Of a stretch of 64,000 bases of DNA, positions 10,479 through 22,514 are shown piece after piece. Below the pieces are notes generated by a model that ran no database searches, was not told where the DNA came from, and worked only from the letters and a program-made list of their open reading frames with translations. Position 1 is the stretch's first letter. Each line of letters begins with the position of its first letter. Source of the DNA: Echria macrotheca (taxonomy: Eukaryota > Ascomycota > Sordariomycetes > Sordariales > Schizotheciaceae); contig MU839832.1 of the NCBI GenBank assembly GCA_030411725.1, positions 1,798,001 through 1,862,000 on the forward strand, given 5' to 3'. A program made the translations under genes and the position numbers.

Positions 10479-13400
10479 ATGGAGCCCCTCTCCATCATCG
10501 GCGCGGTCGCCGCCTGTGGCGAGCTCGTGACCATGATTGCGCGCGTCACAAGTAACTTGCACACGCTCAAAACACGCTGGACCGACGGCGCCCGGTCGCT
10601 TCAGCTCCTCATCGGCAAACTGTCGTCAATCCGGGCCGCGCTGATCCAGATCAAGGACTGGGCCGAGTTTAACGCATCGACGAGCCCCAATGGCGAGGAA
10701 ATGCGCGACAGCTTGGGCGTCGCAATCGAGGGCTGCCAGGTCATCATTGAGGCCCTGGGCCACGACGTCGAGAGACTCGGCATTGGCGACTCGGTCGTGT
10801 CGCGTCTCAAGCAGCTCTTCTTCGACTCGACAATCCGGGACCACGAGGGCCGGCTCGACTCGCAAGTGACAGCTCTGCAGCTTCTTCTCAATGCAGCGTA
10901 CTGGTAAGTTTCTCAACCCGCTTTCCTTGCGATGGAATGGAATTGAGGGGGAAAGGTTATCGATTGGAGCGATCGTGCTCGCGACCCCGCGAGACAACCC
11001 ACCTACGCAAACCCAAACTGACGCATTGTTGCAGCCAGACCCTCTCCGAACAGAACAGCTTCCTTCGACAAACAGCCACCCGCGAGATATTCCAGCGCGT
11101 CCGCGAGGACACCAGCACGGTCCGAGAACAATCCACGGTCCGCGATGCCGAGCGATCGACAATTGCGGGCACCGAGCCCAACCCCGCGCGAGCGAGCAGA
11201 AGACTGGACAGGATAGACAGCTTTCCCGAGACGGAGACTGCGTCGTCGGTCGGCTATAATGGCCCTCTGCGGCCGGCAGAGCGCGAACGCGAAACCGAAT
11301 ATCGAGATCCGACATGGCAACGACCGACGCCGTTCGAGATGCTCCCGTACGGCGCATCGCCGCCGCCGATCTCCCCCTCGAGCGATCGGAGCACCACCCC
11401 GAGCAGCTTCTTCTCCCTGACCAAGGTCATGTCATCCAACACATCGCTATCGACCGAATCACAGCCCAAATCTCAACCCTCGTCAATCCGCCAGCGATTC
11501 AGCCGGCTCAGGCTGTCAGGGAGCAGCTCGCGATCCAACGCGGACGATACCATGTCCCCCAAGTCGCAGCTCAGCATCCGCTTCCCCGGCGAGCTTACAG
11601 CTACGGACATGTATCTACAATCCGACGGCGACCGCCCCCCGCCGAAACCGATCGTCGCTGCACAGCGGGGTGACCACGCCGAGATGGCGTCGCTCATCCG
11701 CCGCCGAGCCGATATCGACCAGCCACACAGCAAAACGGGTAGAACGCCGCTTGCCATTGCTTCCCATTGCGGCCACAATGATATTGTCGAACTTCTGATT
11801 GCTGAAGGCGCCAGGATCAAGTCCAAGGATAAGCGCCACTTGTCGCCTCTTCATCTTGCCGCCGCCAACGGACATTGCAGCGTCATCGAGACGCTCCTCG
11901 ACCGGGACGCCGACATCAATGCCCGGGGGCCTCATGGCAAGACACCCCTGAGGGTTGCATGTGAGCACGGGCAGCTGGATGTTATTCGTCTACTGGCCAA
12001 GCGTCGAGCGACCATCGATGCCCGTGATGACGCGCACAAGACGGCGCTGCATGCCGCAAGCGATGTCGGCGACAACGAAATCGTCAAGCTCCTGCTGCAA
12101 CTGGGCGCCAACAAGGACGCAAAGGACTCGCATATGCGGACCCCTCTCCACTCAGCTTGCATCAATGGCCGCGTGGCTGTGGCCGAGACGCTCATCGAAG
12201 CCAAGGCGGACATCGAAGCCCAGGAAGAGGAGGATCTCACTCCGCTGGCAGCAGCCGCACGCTCAGGCCTTACTGCAATCGTCGAACTGCTCTTGCGGTA
12301 TAAGGCATCGCCGAGGACACGAAGCGCAGGCAATTTCACTCCCTTGCACTGGGCGAGCTACAACAGCCACGAGGAGGTGGTCGGGCTCCTAATCGGCAAC
12401 AAGAAGACCGAGTTGAATGCCCAGAGCATCAACGGCCGCACGCCATTACACGTTGCGGCAATGGGCCGCAGCTTTGGTGTGATCGAGAAACTCGTGGGGG
12501 CAGGCGCCCAAATCGAAGTCGAGTGTCACGAGTCGAGTCGACCGTTGCATTACGCCTGCCAGCATGCAACGCACAGCGAGGTTTCCCTCCTGCTTACTGC
12601 CGGAGCCAGCTGCAATGTTGTCAACAGGGCCGGTGAAACACCACTGCACATTGCTACTCGTGTCGGTAACACCAGAGTCTCCAAAGCGCTGGTTGCCCGT
12701 GGTGCTCGTATTGATGCGACCGACTTCAAGGGGGTACGCCCGCTTGCTATCGCCTGCTCGGCTGGCCATGCTGAGATCACCCACTTCCTCCTTGCCAGCG
12801 GCGCCGTAGTCAAGGGTGCCACAGACACTCCAGTCTGTCTTGCCGCCAGCGGTGGCCACGTTCAGGTCATCCAGGCATTGCTGCAACATGGCGCCGCAGT
12901 ACGCGAGGTGGACGCTCAAGGCTGGGACCCTCTGAGACGGGCCGCTTTCGCCGGTCATAGCGAGGCAGTTGCATGCCTGTTGGGCAACGGGGCCCGGGCT
13001 ACCGATCTTGGCTCTCCCTCCAGCTTTTCGTTTGCGTCCACTGCCACCCCAGAACAACGCGAACGGATCCGAGACTTGTTAACCCAGGCGACCCAGAGCG
13101 AGAACGCCGAGTATCAACGTGTGACGTATCTTGCCAGCGCAGCGACCCGGGTCAACGAGGGGAGAGAGAACATCACCGAACTTCCGGATACGGCCGAACG
13201 GAGCAGCACCGATCGTGGCTCTCTCGACGAGCACGATGCTTCCCGTCCGCCTCCAGCCACGCCGTCGCGACCCCCGCCTCCGATCCCGGAAATTCGCCGA
13301 ACGGACACGGACGGTGAACCAGAGACCGAACCGTATTACTATGAGCGCGAGAGCACTCGACCCGCCCCTTACTTTGCGCCGCCTGAGTCGGAACCCATCG

Positions 13401-13807
13401 CGGCTTCGACGTATATCCCGTCAGCGATTCCGCTTCCATATACTCCTCCCTATATTCCCCTCCCGGGGCCCATGATGTTCTCCACTCCCGGCCCAGCAAA
13501 CACATATCAACCAGGTAACTATGGAGCACCATACCTGGGAGTAGGCGCAAGTCCGGGGGTGAGCATGATGTCGCCACAGAGCAGCGCGGTATCCCCACCT
13601 ACCAGCATGATGTCACCGCCGACGTCGGGACGGATATCGCCGCCTATGAGCATGACGGCGTACTCGACGTCGGGTGTGAGCACCGTCGGGAGCAGCACAT
13701 CGGGGTATTATTCGTATGACCGGTATGGACAGGGGCCTGGGCCTCGGCCTGAGGCGTTGTATCCGATTCGGACGGGGACGGATGGCAACCGAGCCGAGCT
13801 TGCCTGA
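10479..13807 (+). CDS. ankyrin-repeat protein with NLR-like N-terminal domain
   Basis: Exons 10479-10903 and 11035-13807 (131 nt intron, donor GTAAGT, branch CTGAC, acceptor GCAG); 1065 aa. Residues 1-140 (MEPLSIIGAVAACGEL...) are the fungal helical N-terminal domain related to those of the two neighbouring NLR-like proteins. A Ser/Arg/Glu-rich linker leads to 14 consecutive ankyrin repeats (about 343-805), each near 33 residues with the TPLH...G...V..LL pattern. The C-terminal 250 residues are Pro/Ser/Tyr-rich and disordered, with repeated SMMSPPTS-like units near the end. Ankyrin arrays bind proteins; with this N-terminal domain they are a known fungal NLR-like or scaffold layout, here without a NACHT/NB-ARC switch. 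Probably cytosolic; ligand unknown. Confidence 0.9.
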
Positions 13808-14875
13808 TCTGTTACTGATGGCGTTGCAACTTTGGTTATTGTGCTTTGGGGTAATGCATACACCCTACATGTGTACGGTTTTAGGCTGGTTCCCAGGCGT
13901 TGGGCGGTTGATTTGTTGTCGGCGTTGTGTTCAGGAGTACCTATGTCGGCGCTTTTTTACGTATGATACCATATCCATGATACCATGATGATTCAAGATG
14001 AATTTTAACACTCTACCTTTGCAACCAGTGCAATGCGGTGTGCTGATTGTGTCGCACAGGACGGAGTAGTTAGCGGAAACGTTGGCCTGGCTGTAGGACA
14101 GAAAGTTTGTGACCTACATATTCTTAAGGGCCTGAACAAAGTAATAAAAACACAGAACTTGGAATAGTCTCCTTCGCCCCAGTCTACGACCTCCCAACCG
14201 GATGCATTGTCGTCTTGAGGGATCTCTAGGTATGGTAGGGGTGTCTGACCATCTATTGCCAAATGCGAGCTCGTACAAGCTCCGGCTACATGTATACAGC
14301 ATGAACACTGGTATGTTCAACACCTTGATTACCTTTGGGGTGATAGCCTGTAAATTCAGGCCAAAGTAGGGTGTTTCGACTGGGAATTTCCAGGACTGGT
14401 GGAGTGTAATTAGAACCACGTCCGGTGGAGGTATCCCTGGGGGCTGCCACCCTTGGTTCTGGCAAACACATGGTGAGTCGAGGCGGGAATGTCGTAGAAG
14501 CTTGTCATGGCTTCGAGGTCGGCGTGGTACGTCTCGCCGTGTAGACCTATCTTTTAGCCTTGATGGCAGCGGAAACGACAGTAGTATATATATCTCGCTA
14601 CACAATATCTCATATCCATACTTGGTTTCTAGGTCCCAGCGTTGTTACCAACACCATCGACCCCAGGCCAAAAACTGCAGGCCAAACGAGTGACGTCCAG
14701 ACAAGACATATCGCAATCGATCCGGATCAAGGAAACGGACACACAAGAGAGCTCGATCCAAGGAAACCAACAGTCACCACTTCCGGAACCCCTCATCTTC
14801 ATCATCCACACCAACAACACACACCTCCTCCAATTCAACCACTTCCGCCGCCGTCGTCGTCTCCACAAAAGTCTC
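13808..14875. other. intergenic between convergent genes
   Basis: 1,068 bp between the 3' ends of the ankyrin gene (plus) and the P-type ATPase gene (minus). Should hold both 3' UTRs; ORFs here have no recognisable content. Confidence 0.5.
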
Positions 14876-17800
14876 CTAAACCCTCTCCCACCTCAACTGC
14901 ACCGCAACCACAACAACAGGCAGGACACTCACAATCTCGCCGAGCCCGGCATACTCAGGCGGAATGCGCACCTTCCCACCGCCGAGCGACGCGAACGCGC
15001 CAGCGCCGAGCAGGATAGCAAAGACGTTGTACACGAAGCTCCAGCCAAAGTTCATCCAGATGCGGTTTACAGATTTTCGGCTTGTGCTGATCAGCGTCAG
15101 GATGCCGCTCAGCCGCGGCGTGACGAGGATAACGTCCGCCGCGGACCGGGCCACGTCGGCGCCGATGCTCCCCTTCGTTTCGCTGTCGTCGTTGTCTGCG
15201 TGCTGGATTGCCACGCCTACTGTTGCCTGCGAGAGGGCGACTGCGTCGTTGGTTCCGTCGCCGCAGAAGATTACCACCGGGGACTTGGGTTTTGTAGATT
15301 TGATGAACTTTGTTCTGGTGGTGGTGGGAGGAAGGGTGGTTGGTTCGAGCAGCGCGGCGATGTAGGCTTTCTTGTCGGCTGGGGTGCAGCGGGAGCGGAC
15401 GTTGGCGGGGGGGATGTGGAGGGATCCGGCTAGGGCGCGGACGACGCCGTCGTCGTCGCCTGAGATGACGTGGACTTGTATGCCGCGGTTTTGTAGCTCG
15501 GTGACGGTGTCGAGGGCGTCGTCGCGAACCGAGTCGCGGAGTCCGATGACGGCGGCGAGGGAATTGTTGATGGTGAAGCAGAAGACTGTGTAGGACTGCG
15601 ATAGCAGCGACTGGACGGCTGGGTCGGAACTGGTGTCCAGCCAGCGGGAGTTGCCGGCGCGGAGGAACAGCCCAGAAGGCGCCACGCCCTCCACGCCTTT
15701 GCCTGCTAAAGCCTTGACATCGGATGCTGGTGACGGAGTGACTCCCTTGGCCGTGAGATGCGCTGCCACAGCAACCGATACAGGGTGCTTGATGCCGGAC
15801 AGCAGGCCCAATAGGAGCGAAGACGTGGTGGCCGGGTCGTTTCCTGCGGTGTATTCCTCCCGAGCGACTGACAACTTGCCTTGAGTAAGTGTTCCGGTCT
15901 TGTCGAACACAACGTGTTTCGCCTTGTGAGCGACCTCGATGCTTTCAGACGACTTGAAAACAACGCCGTGGTGGGCGGCCAGTCCGGTGCCAATAACGAT
16001 AACCATCGGTACGGCGAGTCCAATGGCGCAAGGACAGGATACGATGAGAACTGTGATCGCGTACGTGACGGCTTGGATAGCTGCCGAGGACCCAGACTTT
16101 CCTTGCACCCTCATGCCAAACGCAAGCCAGGAGACAAAAGTTATGACAGCAATCGTGACGATGACGGGCACGAAGAAGCTGGCTACCTTGTCGGCCAAAT
16201 CCTGAATCTTCGGTTTGGTCAGTTTTGCTTCGTCGACCAATGTCGCAATTGCTGTTATCGTGTTATCGGCCGGAAGCCGGTTGAGACGCACGACGAGGGT
16301 TCCGGAGCCGTTGATGGTGCCGGCAATCACGGCAGATTTCCGGCGTTTCTCGACCGGGCTGGATTCGCCGGTAACCATGGATTCGTCCACTTCTGAAATG
16401 CCGGAGACAACAGTCCCATCGGTTGGGATCCTCGAGTCCGGAGCCACCTTGAAGAAATCGCCGTACTGAAGAAGCCGAGCATCGATATCCCTTGCACCAT
16501 GGCCGTGCTCGTCCACGATGGTTGCCGAGGACGCCTGGAGAGAGCGGATCGAGATAGACTCGACGGCCTTGTGTCGAGCCTGCGCAGCAACATATCGACC
16601 GAGCATGATCAGAGTAACAAGAAGAGTGCTTGTCTCGAAGAATTCGCTCTCTCCTTCTAGTGGCTGCCCGGTTACCATGTAAGCGAATGCCACGACCGAG
16701 AAGATGTAGGCAGCCGTGGTGCTCAGCACAATCAGCAGATCCATCTCGACGACCCGTGAGAATAACAGACTCTTGAGAGCCTTGGGGTAGAAGGGGCCAG
16801 CAACGAACACCTGAATAAGTGTAGCCAACGCCAGGGATGCCGAGCCGTACGCAATCTTGGCCTCGGGAAGTGGTGCCCATGCCATCACCAATACCGGAAT
16901 TGTCAGCACAACCGAGAGCAGAGTCATGTAGCCAAGATGCCGAACATGCTTGCTCCCAGCCGCAATCGTAGGGTCGGCCCGAGGAGCTGCGAGCTGAAGT
17001 GGCTCACCCCAACCTTTTTCAAGCAGATCTCTAGCTCCGACAGCTTTCGGGTCGAAGGCGACGTTGACGGTGTGCTTATCGATGACGGTGATATCCGTGA
17101 CACCCGTGGGCCAGGGCTGATCGATGAATTGCAGCGGATTACCGGGAACGATAAAATCAACGCCAGAATCCTGGTTGGTGACGATTTCAAATTTGAATTC
17201 GCATGTCCTTTCCATGTGCTTTAGAACTTCGTCGAGCGAGCCCGCAGTCGGATCAAGATCAAATTCAGCCCTCGAGAGCACCAAGCTGGTCTTCAAGTTC
17301 TTGACCTGCCCGAGCCTGCCCAGGTTCTTCTTCAGCTTGCCTTCGCAGCCCGTACAAGTCATGCCGGCAACGCTCAGAACGACGTGTTCACGGTCGCCGA
17401 CCCCTTTCTCGATATCGGTACCTGACGACGTATCGAAAGCTTCGCGGGTGATGTCGAGGGATTCGGATGGTTTCTCGTCGCAGCAGCCATCACCACACGA
17501 TCCCGCATGACTTCCCCCGTCGTGGCTCGCGCAGCTGCTGGCACGACTGGTCGGCCGTTTATCGCCGCAACATCCGCCCTTGGCTGCACTGCCCGTAGAC
17601 GGACCAGAACCAGAACATAACGTCCGCTTGTTGTGCGATGCATGGTCGTGTTTCTTGGAGACACGGAGTTTCGTCTTGGTGGCGCAGCAGGAGTCGACAG
17701 AAGACCGCGTCATGGTGCTGGATCGCGAGGAGCTTCTCTTGGCAGAGTACTTTCGGTCGATAGAGGAGCGCTCCTTCGGGGCACAGCAAGATTCTTGACC

Positions 17801-18435
17801 GAGAGCCAACAAAGCACGGCAGATGCAGCCAAGCGCAGAAAGAGTTGCGGCGTAGGTGTCCTGAGTAATGCGTTTGTGGTAACCACAGGATTTACCGTCT
17901 TCAACGCCACCACATTTCGAGGACGGGCGAGAGGAGGAAGTTGAAGGCACTACATGGGGAGTAAGAACAGGCGGACAAGCTGGACTGGCCCTCAGCTAAG
18001 ATGCCACGTACCTGGATAGGATGCCTCGACAACAACCGGCTTCTCGTCCCCCTCACAAGCGCGAAGGGCGAGGCGGTCCAGGCATGAATCATCACAGCAA
18101 GGCGACGTCGTGCCATCGCAGCATTCAGGGGCCTGAGCTGTAGCGGGCGCCTTGGAGGAGGGAGAGTCGCAGCAATCATCATTGCAAGTGCCATCAGTGG
18201 CAGACGTAGCACCCAGACCGTGGCTGTTGTTCACGGCAGGGTCAGCGGTGTGTTCATGCTCGTCATGACCACCGCAAGGCTCGTGATGGTGGTGTTTGTC
18301 AGCTTTTTCGTCCGAGTCGCCGCAACAGCTGTCAGTGTCATCGACATGGCCCGGGGTGGAGTTAACTCCGCGGGGACTCGGCGATAGATCTGGCAGGTGC
18401 TTGGGTGGGCCGCAGCAATCAGAGCTGCACGCCAT
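14876..18435 (-). CDS. P1B-type heavy-metal ATPase, PCA1-like
   Basis: Exons 18435-18012 and 17949-14876; the 62 nt intron (17950-18011, donor GTACGT) joins the frames exactly. 1165 aa. The first ~310 residues are a metal-binding extension with nine Cys-Cys dipeptides and a His-rich stretch (HHHHEPCGGHDEHEH). One HMA domain carries GMTCTGC (337-343). The pump core has TGES (668-671), CPC in the transport helix (780-782), DKTGT with the phosphorylated Asp (824-828), the HP motif (about 862) and GDGTND (1038-1043). It couples ATP hydrolysis to export of soft metals such as Cu(I) or Cd(II) across the plasma or an endomembrane. The Cys-rich N-terminus resembles yeast Pca1 more than Ccc2 (which has two HMA domains). 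Divergent from an NRAMP gene. Confidence 0.93.
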
Positions 18436-19730
18436 GGCTTTAGTCGATGCGGCAGGTCGAATATATCACGGGATGAAAGATGGCACTTGTAAATAGAGTT
18501 TGGAGTGTCAGTTTGACTTTAGGTAGGTAGCGTTAGGTAGCGGTGGTGTAAAGTTAATAAGCGACACGGAAAGCTGACCCAAGGAACCTCGGCTTCGATT
18601 GCCGACCCAAGTTCGGAGCTGCAGAAGCGGCAGAAGTTGGCCGATGATCTGCTAGGGGTCGTGGCCGGGACGTCTCAGATGGGGCGACAGCGTGGAAGTC
18701 TTACAGAGGCTGTCGCAGCGCCCTGTACCACGGAAGAAATGCCCCAGACTGAGAAGTGGATTTCGAGGTGCAAACAAGCATGCCCAGGTCTTGGCCCATA
18801 AAGCGCCAGGAATGCACGGGCCGCTAACAAGATTTTGGAAGCTTCTCCCGCGTGTCCAGAGTTCCTTCCTCCAACTTGTCTGGGAATTTCAACTTCCGGA
18901 AACCGGCCGGTCTTGGCAATGGGGGCTGCAGCGGAAAGTTGCGTGCCTGCTTTGCACCAAATGCCCCTGAAATTCAGCGACAACCAGAAAACAAGATATT
19001 GGGCCAGAGATCATGACACCTTGTTAACCGCCATGTTGTGCCAATGAATGCCCGATGGCGAGCTGGAGATGGATTGGGAGGCGACGGCGGTGTGTCACGC
19101 GGACAACGCCGCCGGGACAGCACACACCCGTTCCGCAGCTGCTTTCAACGTGGTAATAAGCTGACCAGTCCGTCTCCCGCCGGCCAAGTCGCTAACCGCC
19201 GTCTCACCGCCAATTACTCAACGTCATTTGATGAGTGGTGGTCGCGCTGCAGCATCCAATAATGCTGCCAAGCTGGACGTCAACCTCTGGAATGCAGTCG
19301 TGATTCCGAGTATCGGAAGCCCGTGACGCCCGTCAAGCCACTGGCATTCATTCCTCGGCGAGGATCGCCTCGATCCGGGTTGACCATCGGGGAGCATGCC
19401 CGTGCGAGTTCCGTCATCTTCCGGAACCATCCGCCCCCGCAGTCCCTTCTGCCCGCGAGCCGTCCAGAACCGACGCCGCCACAAAAATATTTCCGAAAAC
19501 TCAATTGCAACCCGTCAATTGGTTTTAGTATTTGATCTGAGGTCAGCCCCGACCGCACAGCCCATTGCACCCGCCTCCCCCGTACAGAATACGCACGGGT
19601 CCAGACTAGAAAGAAGGTGCAGTGACGTGACGTCTTCTCCGCGCCCGTCAATGTCCCGTCACGGCACCTTTGACAGCTCCTAGAAGGTGCAAGCAAGCGC
19701 GGGCAGTAAACAACAACATCACCTGCCGCC
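18436..19730. promoter_or_regulatory. shared upstream region of metal ATPase and NRAMP genes
   Basis: 1,295 bp between two divergent start codons. Small ORFs are not convincing. By position it holds both promoters; no metal-response element could be identified with confidence. Confidence 0.45.
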
Positions 19731-21758
19731 ATGTGTTCATGCCCGTCGCGGACCGACGAGCCCTACGAGGGCGAGGGCTACAACCAGAACCCGAACCACC
19801 TCGCCGCCGACCTGACGACGAATGAGGACCTCAACGGCATCGCCAACACGAGACAGACCCGCAATCGGGATGCACGCATGATATCCAGCACAGCAGAAGC
19901 CCTAGAAGACGAAGGTATCGGCACCACGCTCGACCGAGACCGCAACGACACCGAACTGGGAACGCGCAAGTCGGCCGGCGGAGAAATATCTCCGCCCGGC
20001 GGACTCGACGGGGCCGATCGGGATAAAGTTGACAAAACAACTCCGGTCGATGTCGAGATTACCCACTTCGAACCTGGCTCCTCGCCTCCTGCCCGTGACG
20101 ATCCTCCGCAAGATGACAATCCCTCTCGTGTCGCCCGCCTCAAGAAGATTCTCATCACCTATGCCCACTTTATCGGCCCTGGATTCATGATATCAGTTGC
20201 ATACAGTCAGTATTCACTCCATTACGAAACGGAGCACATGCTAAGCACATCACAGTTGACCCTGGGAACTATGCGACTGACATTGCCGCCGGTGCAAGCT
20301 ATCGCTTCAAACTTCTCTTTATCGTTCTGCTCAGCAACCTGTTCGCCATCCTCCTCCAAAGTCTCGCCATCAAGCTCGGCACCGTGACCGGCCTTGACCT
20401 GGCTTCTGCCTGTCGTGCCTTCCTGCCCCGGTGGCTGAACTATGTCCTGTATGCGCTGGCTGAAATCGCCATCATCGCAACAGACATAGCTGAGGTGAGA
20501 ATACTACTTTCTGAATACATATCGACGGCGAGACTGATAATCTGTAGGTCATTGGCACTGCTATCGCTCTCAACCTGCTGATACCTCAACTTCCACTCGT
20601 TGCCGGCTGCGCCCTATCCATCCTCGATGTCATGGTCATTCTTTTCTTCTACAACCCGACCGGGACCATACGAGGTCTCCGGCTCTTCGAGGGTTTCGTG
20701 TGCCTCCTGGTGCTCGGCGTAGTCATTTGTTTCTGCATCCAGCTCTCGTTAATCACAGACACGAGCGTGGGCGAGGTATTCCGCGGATACTTGCCTTCCG
20801 GCGCCATCGTCGAACAAGAAGGGTACGTCTCCCCCGTCCTCCCTCTCGTCCAAAGTCACTAACGCCCCCACGCAGCCTCTACCAAGCATGTGGCATCCTC
20901 GGTGCCACCGTCATGCCGCACTCCCTCTTCCTCGGCTCCGGAATCGTCCAGCCGCGCCTGCGCGACTACGACACCAAGCGCGGCTTCCTGCCCGCCGCCT
21001 CCTCGTCCGCCGCGTCCAGCACCAACGAAGGCGTCGACAAGGTGCACTACATCCCCTCGCAGGCGGCCATCAAGCACTGCCTCAAGTTTTCCATCATCGA
21101 GCTCGCCTTGTCGCTCTTCACCTTTGCGCTCTTTGTCAACTCTGCCATCTTGATTGTGGCCGGCGCGTCGCTGTACAACAACCCCGACGCCATCGGCCAG
21201 GACGACATCTTCGCCATCCACGACCTGCTCTCCAAGTCCCTCTCCCCCGCCGCCGGCACCATCTTCGCACTGGCCTTGCTGTTATCCGGAATCTCGGCGG
21301 GAATCGTCTGCACCATCGCCGGGCAGATGGTCAGCGAGGGCGCGCTGAACTGGAAGATGCGCCCCTGGCTGCGTCGGCTGGTTACTCGGTCTATCAGCAT
21401 CACGCCGTCCATAATCATTGCCGGTGCCGTCGGCCGGTCCGGACTCAACACGGCACTCACAGCAAGCCAGGTCGCGCTGAGCAGCGTCTTGCCATTCGTC
21501 ACGGCGCCGCTGATTTATTTCACCTGTTTGAATCGCTACATGACCGTCCAGCCGGGACTGGCAAGGTTGCATGTTGAGGACGAGGAGGAGACGGCGCTGT
21601 TCGCAAGACGGAGACGGGGGATTTTTGGTCGCTTTCAGGAGGGGGGCGTGCAGATGGCGAATCCGTGGTGGTTGGCTATCCTCGCTGGGCTTGTTTGGTT
21701 GGTTATTACCGTCATGAATGTGGCTAATCTTGTGTTGCTTGGGCTGGGGAAGGGCTGA
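19731..21758 (+). CDS. NRAMP/Smf divalent-metal transporter
   Basis: Four exons: 19731-20205, 20256-20494, 20548-20822, 20876-21758; all three introns (49-53 nt) keep frame; 623 aa. A hydrophilic N-terminus of about 145 residues precedes the membrane domain. The first intron splits the NRAMP signature: the spliced product reads AYIDPGNYATD, the TM1 metal-binding Asp-Pro-Gly-Asn. Further support: GATVMPHSLFLGS (TM6 region with the metal-ligand Met-Pro-His) and about 11 hydrophobic segments. Family members use the proton gradient to import Mn2+, Fe2+ and similar ions, as yeast Smf1/2/3. Plasma membrane or vacuole cannot be decided. Divergent partner of the P1B ATPase gene. Confidence 0.95.
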
Positions 21759-22514
21759 ATCTTTGACTTGGGAACTGGGGAATGCGTTGAGATATATGCT
21801 TCGCTGTGTTCCGGTCTCGATTCCTGCCATGAGTGGGGTGGCGGACATGATAACGTGGCTGATGAAACGCGAGGACTTGAAAAGGAGTGGCAGGCGTATA
21901 TTGTGCTGAGAGGGTGTAACGGGAAGGCCACGGTCACTAGCAGCCGTGGCATGGGGACAGAGGACTGATGAAGCTATGAGTGGCATTCTGTAGACTGCAT
22001 GACCTAGATGAAGACAGTTGCAATGATGGATGACGAGTTAACTGCCTCCTTTCCACCGAGTACAAAATGTGTTGTGTGCAGCATATGGACGATCTGCTCC
22101 GGAACTTATCCCGCTTGTGATGCTGCGCGCAGTGTAGCTTGAGCAGTATTACAACTTTGCTAAGTTCTGGCTGGTACGGTACGGATATACGTGTAATGGG
22201 AGGACTTATTATGCAGAGTAAACAGAGGGGAAAGAAAGGGGAGAAAGCAACATTGGGCAAATCGTCGATGCCCAATCAGATCAAAGGGGGAGGGCAAGCA
22301 CCGCCCGTCTCAAGTCTGCGGTCTGGACTTCGAAGGTCCGCAAGCCACTGGCCTATTCCCCTCATCCTCGACCCCTCCCGAGACGACGGCAGTTAACCTA
22401 CCTAAACCACCGAAATACCACCCACCACCCACCAGCTTCCAACCTACCGGCTACCCACCTGTAAGGAGACCTAGGTACCTGCATACGCCAAGCCTCAACA
22501 GCAAGACGACGAAA
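21759..22514. other. intergenic
   Basis: 756 bp holding the NRAMP 3' flank and the metacaspase promoter. No other gene seen. Confidence 0.5.

Noticed and set aside
10626..11357. 243-codon minus-strand open frame
   Set aside because: Antisense to the ankyrin gene and its intron; no motif.
14642..15433. 263-codon plus-strand open frame
   Set aside because: Mostly antisense to the P1B ATPase 3' part; composition not protein-like.
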